A program made the position numbers and the translations under genes. A DNA stretch of 7,768 nucleotides, taken from contig DBUL01000044.1 of NCBI GenBank assembly GCA_002307905.1, positions 1-7,768 of the forward strand. Reading direction: 5' to 3'. Shown piece by piece: positions 1-5,553 of the stretch (its first letter is position 1; every line of letters starts with the position of its first letter). This DNA comes from Rhizobiaceae bacterium UBA1291. GTDB taxonomy: Bacteria > Pseudomonadota > Alphaproteobacteria > Rhizobiales > Rhizobiaceae. The notes beneath the pieces are model-generated. The model did no database searches. It saw only the letters and a list, made by a program, of their open reading frames with translations, and was not told the origin of the DNA.

Positions 1-1
1 G

Positions 2-1096
2 ATTCTTGGCGGCCTTCTGATCGCCTATCTCAATCTCGACGAGGTGATCCGCATCATCCGCGAGGAGGACGAGCCGAAACCCTTCCTGATCGAGCGGTTC
101 ACGCTGACCGATAACCAGGCCGAAGCCATCCTCAACATGCGGCTCAGGAACTTGCGCAAGCTCGAAGAGTTCGAGATCCGCAAGGAGCATGAGGCCCTGT
201 CGGCGGAAAAGGCGGAAATCGAGTCACTGCTCGCCTCTGACGACAAGCAGTGGCAGACGGTTTCCTGGGAGATCGGCGAGGTCAAGAAGAAGTATGCCAA
301 GGCGACCGAACTCGGCCGGCGCCGGACCACCTTCTCCAATGCCCCGGTCGCGGATGTCGAGGCGATCCAGCAGGCGATGATCGAGAAGGAGCCGATCACC
401 GTCGTCATCTCCGAAAAGGGCTGGATCCGTGCGTTGAAGGGGCACATGTCGGACACGGCTAGCCTCACCTTCAAGGAAGGCGACGCGCTGCGTGTCGCGT
501 TCCCGGCGCAGACCACCGACAAGATCCTGCTCATCACCACGGGCGGCAAGGTCTACACGCTGGGCGGCGACAAGCTGCCGGGCGGACGCGGCCACGGCGA
601 GCCACTTCGCATCATGATTGATATGGAGAACGATCAGGATGTGCTGACTGCCTTTGTCCATGATCCGAACCGGAAGCTTCTGATCGCCTCGACCGCCGGA
701 AACGGCTTCATCGTCGCCGAAAACGAGATCGTCGCCAATACCCGCAAGGGCAAGCAGGTGATGAATGTCGGCATGCCGGACGAGACAAAACTCGTGGTGC
801 CGGTCTCGGGCGACCATGTCGCAGTGGTCGGCGAGAACCGCAAGATGGTGGTCTTCCCCCTGGAGCAGGTCCCGGAAATGACGCGCGGCAAGGGCGTTCG
901 CCTGCAGCGCTACAAGGATGGCGGCATTTCCGACCTCAAGTGCTTTGCCATAGCCGACGGCCTGACCTGGGAGGACAGCGCGGCCCGCGTCTTCACCAAG
1001 AACAAGGACGAACTGATCGAATGGCTGGGCGACCGCGCAGCCGCCGGCCGAACAGTGCCGAAGGGTTTCCCGCGAAGCGGCAAGTTCTCCGGCTGA
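2..1096 (+). CDS. parC: DNA topoisomerase IV subunit A, C-terminal part
   Basis: The A subunit of topoisomerase IV breaks and rejoins DNA and, with ParE, unlinks daughter chromosomes in the cytoplasm. The reading frame is open from base 2, so the gene enters from the left. Its catalytic-tyrosine domain and N-terminus lie outside, and 364 residues are visible. The motif [17 protein letters not shown] (116-166) is the conserved segment after the tower domain. It is followed by a charged coiled-coil stretch (about 167-300). The rest resembles the beta-pinwheel DNA-wrapping domain, with repeated blade-like strands such as [35 protein letters not shown] and [20 protein letters not shown]. No canonical GyrA box (QRRGGKG) is present; NTRKGKQ (about 737-757) looks like a degenerate version. 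That favours ParC over GyrA. The frame is intact to the TGA at 1094-1096. A GyrA paralogue is the main alternative and is unlikely. Confidence 0.9.
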   Translation: MLGGLLIAYLNLDEVIRIIREEDEPKPFLIERFTLTDNQAEAILNMRLRNLRKLEEFEIRKEHEALSAEKAEIESLLASDDKQWQTVSWEIGEVKKKYAKATELGRRRTTFSNAPVADVEAIQQAMIEKEPITVVISEKGWIRALKGHMSDTASLTFKEGDALRVAFPAQTTDKILLITTGGKVYTLGGDKLPGGRGHGEPLRIMIDMENDQDVLTAFVHDPNRKLLIASTAGNGFIVAENEIVANTRKGKQVMNVGMPDETKLVVPVSGDHVAVVGENRKMVVFPLEQVPEMTRGKGVRLQRYKDGGISDLKCFAIADGLTWEDSAARVFTKNKDELIEWLGDRAAAGRTVPKGFPRSGKFSG

Positions 1097-1111
1097 TCCC
1101 GATCGGATCAG
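1093..1111 (+). terminator. weak hairpin overlapping the parC stop codon
   Basis: CTGATCC (1093-1099) and GGATCAG (1105-1111) form a perfect 7-bp stem around a 5-base loop, overlapping the parC stop. No T-run follows (GAAAGCG comes next), so it is a poor intrinsic terminator. It may only shape the mRNA 3' end and allow read-through into the next gene. Confidence 0.25.
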
Positions 1112-1163
1112 GAAAGCGCGACGGTGTGATCCTTGAGGAAGCGCGTCGCGCTGGCTCACGAAA

Positions 1164-1177
1164 TTGATCACGGTCAA
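1164..1177. promoter_or_regulatory. candidate FNR/FixK-type operator (anaerobox)
   Basis: TTGAT CACG GTCAA is a dyad matching 9 of the 10 fixed bases of the FNR/FixK consensus TTGAT-N4-ATCAA, and it fits the TTGA-N6-TCAA core completely. It is centred at 1170.5. A TATGCT -10-like hexamer lies at 1199-1204. A class II geometry (box centred at -41.5) predicts a start near 1212, which would put that hexamer about one base from its ideal place. The box lies 61 bp upstream of the nitroreductase ATG. The match is seen in the sequence; binding by an FNR, FnrN or FixK protein is inferred. Confidence 0.5.
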
Positions 1178-1198
1178 CGCGGTGTCGTCTTGCCGCTC

Positions 1199-1204
1199 TA
1201 TGCT
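1199..1204 (+). promoter_or_regulatory. candidate -10 element of the nitroreductase gene
   Basis: TATGCT matches 4 of 6 bases of TATAAT and lies where a -10 element would be expected downstream of the FNR/FixK-type box in a class II promoter. No good -35 hexamer was seen in front of it, as expected for an activator-dependent promoter. The start would be near 1212, giving a leader of about 20 bases. Confidence 0.35.
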
Positions 1205-1225
1205 CTCCTGCGGATATTCAGGAGA
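1204..1225 (+). promoter_or_regulatory. hairpin masking the nitroreductase ribosome binding site
   Basis: TCTCCTG (1204-1210) and CAGGAGA (1219-1225) are perfectly complementary, giving a 7-bp stem (4 GC, 3 AU pairs) with an 8-base loop. The 3' arm contains the whole Shine-Dalgarno sequence AGGAGA (1220-1225), six bases before the ATG at 1232. The fold can form only in a transcript starting upstream of about 1204, such as read-through from parC. A message starting near 1212 would lack the 5' arm and keep the site free. Confidence 0.5.
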
Positions 1226-1231
1226 CAGCCA

Positions 1232-2332
1232 ATGCTGACACGGCGCGGGATACTGACAGGTGGTGCGGCGATCATGGCCGTTGGCGGGGCGGGTGCGATG
1301 CTGTCAATGAGACTGGCGTCCGATCGCTACACTAGCTTCGCCAGGCAGTTGCGAGAACCGCTGAAGCCATCAGCTGCGTCCCGCGATCTCATCCGCTACG
1401 CCACCCTTGCCGCCAGCGGGCACAACACCCAGCCTTGGCTGTTTCGCGAGAGCGCGCAAGCCATCGCGGTCGTGCCGGATTTTACGCGACGCACGCCGGT
1501 CGTCGATCCGGATGATCATCACCTCTATGTCAGCCTCGGATGCGCGATCGAGAATCTGGCGATCGCAGCAAGAGCGACGGGTCGATCCGGCGAAGTGGCG
1601 GTCGAGGGTGAGGGCGGTGCGACCTTTTCCTTCTCCCAGCAGCCCGGCACGACCGATCCGACAGTCGCCGAACTGTTTCAGGCCATTCCCTTGCGCCAGT
1701 CAACCCGCAGTGAATATGACGGAAGACCGGTGACCTCCGATCATCTCGAAAGGCTGTCGAACAGCGCCGCGATCGAGGGTGTTGACGTCGTTCTTCTCAC
1801 GGAGCGGTCGACCATCGATCAGGTGCGCGACCTCGTCATCGCCGGCAACGATCTCCAGATGGCCGACTCCGCGTTCTTGCGGGAGTTGAAGGACTGGCTG
1901 CGATTCAGTCCGTCCGCGGCGATGAAGAGGGGCGACGGGCTCTATGCGCCGGCAAGCGGCAATCCCCCATTGCCCGAATGGCTCGGACCCATCGCCTTTG
2001 ATCTGGCGTTCAGACCCGCCAGCGAAGCCGACAAATACGCGCGTCACATGGATAGCTCGGCCGGTGTCGCGGTTTTTGCTGCGAGGAACGAAGGGCCGGC
2101 TGGCTGGATCGCCGTGGGTCGCGCCTGCCAGCGCTTCTGCCTGACTACCACCGCGCTCGGCCTGAAGACCGCCTTCGTCAACCAGCCGGTCGAAGTGGCG
2201 GAATTGCGGGATGACATGGCCGCACTGGCGGGCTTCGGTGAGCGAAGGACAGATATCGTCCTGCGATTCGGTCGTGCGCCGGCAATGCCCTATTCGCCGC
2301 GCCGTCCGGTGGATACCGTACTCACCACCTGA
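1232..2332 (+). CDS. Acg-family nitroreductase-like FMN oxidoreductase, twin-arginine leader
   Basis: The 366-residue product resembles the Acg / twin-arginine nitroreductase-like family: two diverged nitroreductase halves thought to bind FMN. Support comes from ATLAASGHNTQPWLF (residues 57-71), whose HNTQPW motif is the family hallmark, and from GRACQRFCLTTTALGL (296-311) followed by NQPVEV (317-322), the conserved C-terminal block. The N-terminus LTRRGILTGGAAIMAVGGAGAM has an RR pair and a hydrophobic stretch, so Tat export or a membrane anchor is likely; no clear cleavage site was seen. The ATG at 1232 is chosen because AGGAGA lies six bases upstream and the RR leader begins there, although the frame is open back to 1133. 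Mycobacterial Acg is induced by hypoxia and may store flavin rather than reduce nitro compounds, so substrate and activity are unknown here. An FNR/FixK-type box upstream suggests oxygen control. It lies alone between parC and the convergent bpt gene and looks like an accessory insertion. Confidence 0.8.
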   Translation: MLTRRGILTGGAAIMAVGGAGAMLSMRLASDRYTSFARQLREPLKPSAASRDLIRYATLAASGHNTQPWLFRESAQAIAVVPDFTRRTPVVDPDDHHLYVSLGCAIENLAIAARATGRSGEVAVEGEGGATFSFSQQPGTTDPTVAELFQAIPLRQSTRSEYDGRPVTSDHLERLSNSAAIEGVDVVLLTERSTIDQVRDLVIAGNDLQMADSAFLRELKDWLRFSPSAAMKRGDGLYAPASGNPPLPEWLGPIAFDLAFRPASEADKYARHMDSSAGVAVFAARNEGPAGWIAVGRACQRFCLTTTALGLKTAFVNQPVEVAELRDDMAALAGFGERRTDIVLRFGRAPAMPYSPRRPVDTVLTT

Positions 2333-2340
2333 CGTTTAGG

Positions 2341-2369
2341 TTCGCAAGCGAAGGCCATGATTTCATGGC
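2341..2369. terminator. two small hairpins between convergent genes
   Basis: The 38-bp gap between the nitroreductase stop (2332) and the bpt stop (2371) contains TTCGC-AA-GCGAA (2341-2352) and GCCATG-ATTT-CATGGC (2354-2369). The second is a perfect 6-bp stem with a tetraloop. Both can fold from either strand, so the gap may end transcription in both directions. Neither has a clear T-run, so any termination is probably weak. Confidence 0.4.
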
Positions 2370-2370
2370 G

Positions 2371-3147
2371 TCATTCCGGGTCCGAACGGTCAACATCGCT
2401 CGGCTGGTATCGTTCCCATCCCTGATTGGTCAAATGCTCCTGCGGTTGGAAGCGTTTCTTGTAGTCCATCTTGTGGGAACCTCTGACCCAGTAACCGAGA
2501 TAGACATGCGGCAGGCCGAGCGTCTTGGCGCGCTTGACATGGTCGAGCACCATCAACGTCCCAAGCGATCGCTTGACCATCGCCGGATTGAAGAAGGAAT
2601 AGACCATCGACAGGCCGTCGCTCATCAGGTCGGAGAGCGCCACAGCAATCAGTTCGCCCTTGGGCTGGAGGTTGAGGCCGTCGCCCGGGCTTCGCAGCCG
2701 GTACTCGATCACCCGTGTCTGGACATGCGTATCCTCGACCATGATGGCATAGTCGAGCGCCGACATGTCGGACATGCCGCCCTGCTGATGACGGTGATCG
2801 AGGTAGGTACGGAACAGTGAGAATTGCTCGGTCGAGGGCTGGGTGGGAAAAACGGTCGACACGACGTCGCGATTCTCTGCCTGCACACGCCTGAAGGAGC
2901 GGGTCGGCTCGAACTCGTCCACCAGAATGCGGACCGATACACAGGCGCGGCAGCCCTCGCAGGCGGGACGGTAGGCGATGTTCTGCGACCGGCGGAATCC
3001 GCCTTGGGTCAGCAGGTCGTTCATTTCTGTGGCGCGCGGCCCGACAAGATGGGTGAAGACCTTTCGCTCCATTTCGCCCGCCAGATATGGGCACGGCGCC
3101 GGGGCAGTGAGGTAGAATTGCGGAGAAGGGGAAGCTTGGGTGTTCAT
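2371..3147 (-). CDS. bpt: aspartate/glutamate leucyltransferase (bacterial protein transferase)
   Basis: Bpt moves leucine from leucyl-tRNA onto proteins with N-terminal Asp or Glu, making them N-end-rule substrates for ClpS/ClpAP in the cytoplasm. The 258-residue length fits the family. The N-terminal ATE domain shows [20 protein letters not shown] (11-30) and the cysteine cluster [16 protein letters not shown] (59-74, Cys63, Cys66, Cys69), which with Cys19 is characteristic. The C-terminal ATE domain shows the GNAT-like [14 protein letters not shown] (183-196) and [20 protein letters not shown] (216-235). The ATG at 3147 is chosen because the family match begins at once. An in-frame extension to 3219 has no family likeness and covers the likely promoter. 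The Shine-Dalgarno is weak (GGCGGA). The gene follows the RDD gene by 157 bp, so it may have its own promoter. It is often annotated as arginyl-tRNA-protein transferase (ate), but bacterial members of this clade transfer leucine. Confidence 0.93.
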   Translation of the reverse strand: MNTQASPSPQFYLTAPAPCPYLAGEMERKVFTHLVGPRATEMNDLLTQGGFRRSQNIAYRPACEGCRACVSVRILVDEFEPTRSFRRVQAENRDVVSTVFPTQPSTEQFSLFRTYLDHRHQQGGMSDMSALDYAIMVEDTHVQTRVIEYRLRSPGDGLNLQPKGELIAVALSDLMSDGLSMVYSFFNPAMVKRSLGTLMVLDHVKRAKTLGLPHVYLGYWVRGSHKMDYKKRFQPQEHLTNQGWERYQPSDVDRSDPE

Positions 3148-3186
3148 CGTCCGCCGATCGGAAGCCTTTCGCCACGAATTATCATA

Positions 3187-3216
3187 ATAGCATGGCGCAA
3201 GATTGGAAAACGTCAA
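3187..3216 (-). promoter_or_regulatory. candidate bpt promoter with AT-rich dyad
   Basis: On the minus strand, TTGACG (3216-3211) is followed after 18 bases by TGCTAT (3192-3187), a passable sigma-70-type pair 40-70 bp upstream of the bpt ATG. Just downstream lies the AT-rich dyad ATTAT-C-ATAAT (3178-3188), which stands out in this GC-rich sequence and could be part of the melting region or an operator. Confidence 0.35.
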
Positions 3217-3248
3217 CACTGCTCCGCCGACGAGGGCGTCGACGGTGG

Positions 3249-3283
3249 AAAGCCGCCCATTTGCCTGCCCTTGACGGGACGGC
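3249..3283 (-). terminator. possible terminator after the RDD gene
   Basis: On the minus strand, GCCGTCCC (3283-3276) can pair with GGGCGGC (3258-3252) with one bulged base and a 17-base loop, followed by only TTT (3251-3249). It lies 22 bases past the RDD stop. The long loop and short T-run make it a weak candidate. Confidence 0.25.
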
Positions 3284-3304
3284 GATCGGTCGGCTGCAAG
3301 CGGA

Positions 3305-3763
3305 TCAGGCCGTCCGGATTATGGCGGTCCCGATCAGGAGGTCGTGCACCAGGCGCGACCGCTCGGTAAACAGGCCGGCGAGCAGGATGAACGGAGTTGC
3401 AACCGAGTTGAGGATCCAGAACAAGGCCAGGTGAGCGATTGCCAAAACGAAATCGATCCGTCGGCCGTCCAGCCGAACCATGGCAATGCCCATGGCCTTC
3501 ATGCCGGGCGTGGCTTGCGAGGCGCCCGCGAGCGACATACCGAAATATAGGCCGGCGACAATGAAGAAGAGGATCGGGTAAAGCAGGAAACCGAGCCCCA
3601 ACGTCAGCACGCCAACGAAGAATACCAGAACGGCTGCAGGGACCCAGAGTGCCGCGACGATCAGGTAGTCGATGAGGAAAGCGAAGATGCGGCGCGAAAG
3701 CACGCCACTATAGGCGCGCCAGTCGTCAGGTGCGGCGTAAATCGGATTCGGATCGAGGGTCAT
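3305..3763 (-). CDS. RDD-family integral membrane protein
   Basis: This 152-residue protein of unknown function carries the RDD domain, named for a conserved Arg and two Asp. The Arg is in [10 protein letters not shown] (residues 23-32), with an Asp closing the same segment, and the last conserved Asp is in [14 protein letters not shown] (137-150). The family block [17 protein letters not shown] (84-100) lies between. Hydrophobic segments are at about 25-50, 52-78 and 105-130, so three or four membrane spans are likely. Some RDD proteins act in ion transport, but nothing here shows that. The ATG at 3763 is preferred over the one at 3778 because GGGAG lies six bases before it, while the earlier ATG has no ribosome site. 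It follows hemB by 75 bp on the same strand and may be co-transcribed. A hairpin can mask its ribosome site. Confidence 0.85.
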   Translation of the reverse strand: MTLDPNPIYAAPDDWRAYSGVLSRRIFAFLIDYLIVAALWVPAAVLVFFVGVLTLGLGFLLYPILFFIVAGLYFGMSLAGASQATPGMKAMGIAMVRLDGRRIDFVLAIAHLALFWILNSVATPFILLAGLFTERSRLVHDLLIGTAIIRTA

Positions 3764-3768
3764 CGTCG

Positions 3769-3790
3769 GCTCCCGCATTTGTTTCGGAGC
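3769..3790 (-). promoter_or_regulatory. hairpin masking the RDD gene ribosome binding site
   Basis: On the minus strand, GCTCCG (3790-3785) pairs with CGGGAGC (3775-3769) with one bulged base and a 9-base loop. The 3' arm holds the GGGAG Shine-Dalgarno sequence six bases before the ATG. Any message coming from hemB would include both arms. The fold may tune translation or couple it to hemB; no experiment is implied. Confidence 0.35.
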
Positions 3791-3838
3791 ATGGATATGG
3801 GGAGAAAGCGAAGAAATACAATCCGACCGGCCCGATCC

Positions 3839-4855
3839 TCACCCCTGTTTGGCCAGATATTTTGCGACATCCATGGCAAAATAGCTTAGGATGCCGTCAC
3901 ATCCCGCGCGCTTGAAGCATAGGAGCGTCTCGAGCATGGCCCGTTCGCCATCGATCCAGCCATTGGCGGCCGCAGCCTTGATCTGCGCGTATTCGCCTGA
4001 CACCTGATAGGCAAAGACCGGCAGCCCGAAGGCTTCTTTCATCCGCCAGCAGATGTCGAGATAGGGCAGGCCAGGCTTTACCATCAGCATGTCGGCGCCT
4101 TCCTCTACGTCGAGGGCCGCGTCGCGCATCGCTTCCGTGCCGTTGGCAGGGTCGATATAGTAGCTTTTCTTGTCACCTTTCAGGAGTCCGCCGGTCGAGA
4201 TCGCCTCGCGATAGGGGCCGTAATAGCAAGAGGCGAACTTGGTGGCGTAGGACATGATGCCGACCGAATGGTGGCCGGCGGCGTCCAGGCCGCGGCGGAT
4301 CGCGCCGATCCGGCCGTCCATCATGTCGGAGGGCGCGATGATGTCGGAACCGGCATCGGCCTGCAGCACGGCAGCGCGCACGATCTGGTCGACGGTCTCG
4401 TCGTTGGCGATCTCGTTGCCACGCAGGATGCCATCATGGCCGTGGCTGGTGAACGGATCGAGCGCTACATCGGTTATCACGCCGATGTTCGGCACGGCCT
4501 TCTTGATCGCCGCAGTGGTGCGATTGATGAGGTTATTGGCTGCGAGGATTTGCGAGCCCGTCTCGTCGCGCAAGTGCATTTCCACGTTGGGAAAGGTGGC
4601 CAGCGCGGGTATGCCGAGATCGGCCGCTTCCTTGGCCGCTTCGACGACCTTGTCGACGGTCAAGCGGTTGACGCCCGGCATGGCTGCGATCGGTTCGACG
4701 ATGTTTTCGCCCGGAATGATGAATATCGGCCAGATCAGATCGTCGACGGTCAGGCGGTTTTCCTGCACGAGGCGGCGCGTCCAGTCGGCCTTGCGGATGC
4801 GGCGCATCCGGCGGTGACCGGTGATGTCGTCGACCAGATGTGTCTTGTCCTGCAT
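3839..4855 (-). CDS. hemB: delta-aminolevulinic acid dehydratase (porphobilinogen synthase)
   Basis: HemB condenses two 5-aminolevulinate molecules into porphobilinogen, an early step of haem, cobalamin and sirohaem synthesis in the cytoplasm. The 338-residue length is typical. The two Schiff-base lysines are visible: Lys206 in SYATKFASCYYGPYREA (202-218) and Lys260 in ADMLMVKPGLPYLD (254-267). The metal region DVALDPFTSHGHDGIL (129-144) has Asp and Ser/Thr where zinc enzymes have three Cys, so this is the zinc-independent, probably magnesium-stimulated class common in alphaproteobacteria. The ATG at 4855 is chosen over 4900 because GAGGA lies seven bases upstream and MQDKTHLVDDITGHRRMRR matches the family start. 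It is first of a leftward block with the RDD gene and bpt, and diverges from the DUF6163-type gene. I saw no Irr-type iron box in the shared 132-bp gap. Confidence 0.96.
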   Translation of the reverse strand: MQDKTHLVDDITGHRRMRRIRKADWTRRLVQENRLTVDDLIWPIFIIPGENIVEPIAAMPGVNRLTVDKVVEAAKEAADLGIPALATFPNVEMHLRDETGSQILAANNLINRTTAAIKKAVPNIGVITDVALDPFTSHGHDGILRGNEIANDETVDQIVRAAVLQADAGSDIIAPSDMMDGRIGAIRRGLDAAGHHSVGIMSYATKFASCYYGPYREAISTGGLLKGDKKSYYIDPANGTEAMRDAALDVEEGADMLMVKPGLPYLDICWRMKEAFGLPVFAYQVSGEYAQIKAAAANGWIDGERAMLETLLCFKRAGCDGILSYFAMDVAKYLAKQG

Positions 4856-4890
4856 GGCGGAGTCCTCGTTCGTGTCTCGTGAGTAGCGGC

Positions 4891-4919
4891 TGGATAGCAC
4901 TTACGGCAGGGATTGCCAA
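4891..4919 (-). promoter_or_regulatory. candidate hemB promoter
   Basis: On the minus strand, TTGGCA (4919-4914, 5 of 6 to TTGACA) is followed after exactly 17 bases by TATCCA (4896-4891). The start would be near 4884, giving a leader of about 30 bases. An inverted repeat, CCAAAGCG (4916-4923) with CGCTTGG (4932-4938) and one bulged base, overlaps the -35 and could be an operator. Confidence 0.45.
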
Positions 4920-4987
4920 AGCGGAAGACGACGCTTGGTCGCGGCGGTGGCTGGCGGGGAGATGGTGCTTGCGGGTATCCTCGCCCA

Positions 4988-5425
4988 ATGGAACCTGATT
5001 CTCAAAGTGCGCCCAAGCGCAATCTGACGGAAATTCTGTTCGTGGTATTTCTGCGGATGGTCGCAATCTCCTGCCTTTGGTTCGCATTGCAATATTGGGC
5101 CATGCTCGTCGGCTATTCGCTCGGCGGCCGGGCACGCTTCGACCTGCTCGAGCTGCCCTGGAAGGTCGCCGGCAGTAGCCTCGCCGTCCTCTTCCCGGTT
5201 GCTGCCCTTGGCCTTTGGATGGCTGCATCCTGGGGAGCGGTCATCTGGGCGATCGGCGCGGGAGCACAGGTCCTCATGTACTGGCTTTGGTCTGACATCT
5301 TCGGGCACAACCAACTGGCGATCACGATGCACGCGCTTGTCGCTCTCGTGTACGTGGTGTTCCGCTTGGCGCTCTGGCTCGAAATGCGCCACAAGGGCGA
5401 GGAGATAAGGGTTGATTTACCCTGA
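4988..5425 (+). CDS. four-helix membrane protein of unknown function, DUF6163-like
   Basis: The 145-residue product has no recognised catalytic motif. Hydrophobic segments at about 14-36, 59-79, 82-102 and 111-131 predict four membrane spans, with a short polar N-terminus (MEPDSQSAPKRN) and a charged C-terminal tail (EMRHKGEEIRVDLP). I match it by memory of sequence and place to the DUF6163 proteins found beside hemB and ldtR in Rhizobiales; this needs a profile search. The ATG at 4988 is chosen because the open frame before it is low-complexity Gly/Arg and overlaps the likely hemB promoter. However, no good Shine-Dalgarno precedes it: GGGGAG at 4956-4961 is too far away, so translation may be inefficient. 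It lies 128 bp before ldtR on the same strand and may belong with the envelope genes. Confidence 0.75.
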   Translation: MEPDSQSAPKRNLTEILFVVFLRMVAISCLWFALQYWAMLVGYSLGGRARFDLLELPWKVAGSSLAVLFPVAALGLWMAASWGAVIWAIGAGAQVLMYWLWSDIFGHNQLAITMHALVALVYVVFRLALWLEMRHKGEEIRVDLP

Positions 5426-5443
5426 TCGCAGGTGCGCGTTCAG

Positions 5444-5461
5444 TAAGCCTCTGTTAAGCCT
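5444..5461. repeat. two direct TAAGCCT copies one helical turn apart, upstream of ldtR
   Basis: TAAGCCT occurs at 5444-5450 and again at 5455-5461, a step of 11 bp, so both copies face the same side of the helix. They lie just upstream of a TAGAAT -10-like hexamer at 5472-5477, where a -35 element would be. They could be a regulator site, possibly for LdtR itself, but this is only inferred. Confidence 0.35.
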
Positions 5462-5471
5462 GCGTTTTAAA

Positions 5472-5477
5472 TAGAAT
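5472..5477 (+). promoter_or_regulatory. candidate -10 element of ldtR
   Basis: TAGAAT matches 5 of 6 bases of TATAAT and lies in the only clearly AT-rich stretch before ldtR (5465-5482). No acceptable -35 hexamer occurs 16-18 bases upstream; the TAAGCCT repeats lie there instead, which fits a regulator-dependent promoter. A start near 5484 would leave a leader of about 70 bases. Confidence 0.35.
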
Positions 5478-5495
5478 TTTATGCGCATTGGATAC

Positions 5496-5550
5496 GGTCC
5501 TCATTAAGGCGGGAGAAAACAACAGCCGCCACCAAACAGTGAGGCAGACC
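5496..5550 (+). promoter_or_regulatory. nested fold in the ldtR leader covering its ribosome binding site
   Basis: An inner stem GGCGG (5508-5512) with CCGCC (5526-5530), all GC, sits inside an outer stem GGTCCTCA (5496-5503) with TGAGG-CAG-ACC (5540-5550, three bases bulged). The outer 3' arm contains GAGG (5541-5544), the probable Shine-Dalgarno sequence nine bases before the ATG. The fold would need a start upstream of about 5496. Confidence 0.3.
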
Positions 5551-5553
5551 GAC

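Noticed and set aside
224..1177. 317-codon antisense open frame over parC
   Set aside because: Long mirror frames are common opposite high-GC coding DNA. It has no recognisable domain and opposes a strongly supported gene.
1133..1231. In-frame extension of the nitroreductase from a TTG at 1133
   Set aside because: AGGAGA is ideally spaced for the ATG at 1232, where the RR leader starts. The extension runs across the FNR/FixK-type box and has no family likeness.
3148..3219. 24-codon N-terminal extension of bpt
   Set aside because: It shares nothing with the family and covers the AT-rich dyad and candidate promoter.
4254..4882. Two long antisense open frames over hemB
   Set aside because: Both oppose a gene with catalytic lysines and full family match, and their translations are low-complexity shadows.
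4856..4987. Irr-type iron control element between hemB and the divergent gene
   Set aside because: I looked for the AT-rich interrupted dyad expected for Irr and found none; the gap is GC-rich.
4962..5027. 21-codon upstream open frame overlapping the start of the DUF6163-type gene
   Set aside because: GGGGAG directly abuts its ATG, which is too close for initiation, and nothing else supports translation.
5454..5470. Full CtrA site TTAA-N-TTAA upstream of ldtR
   Set aside because: The spacing is nine bases, while the CtrA motif needs seven.
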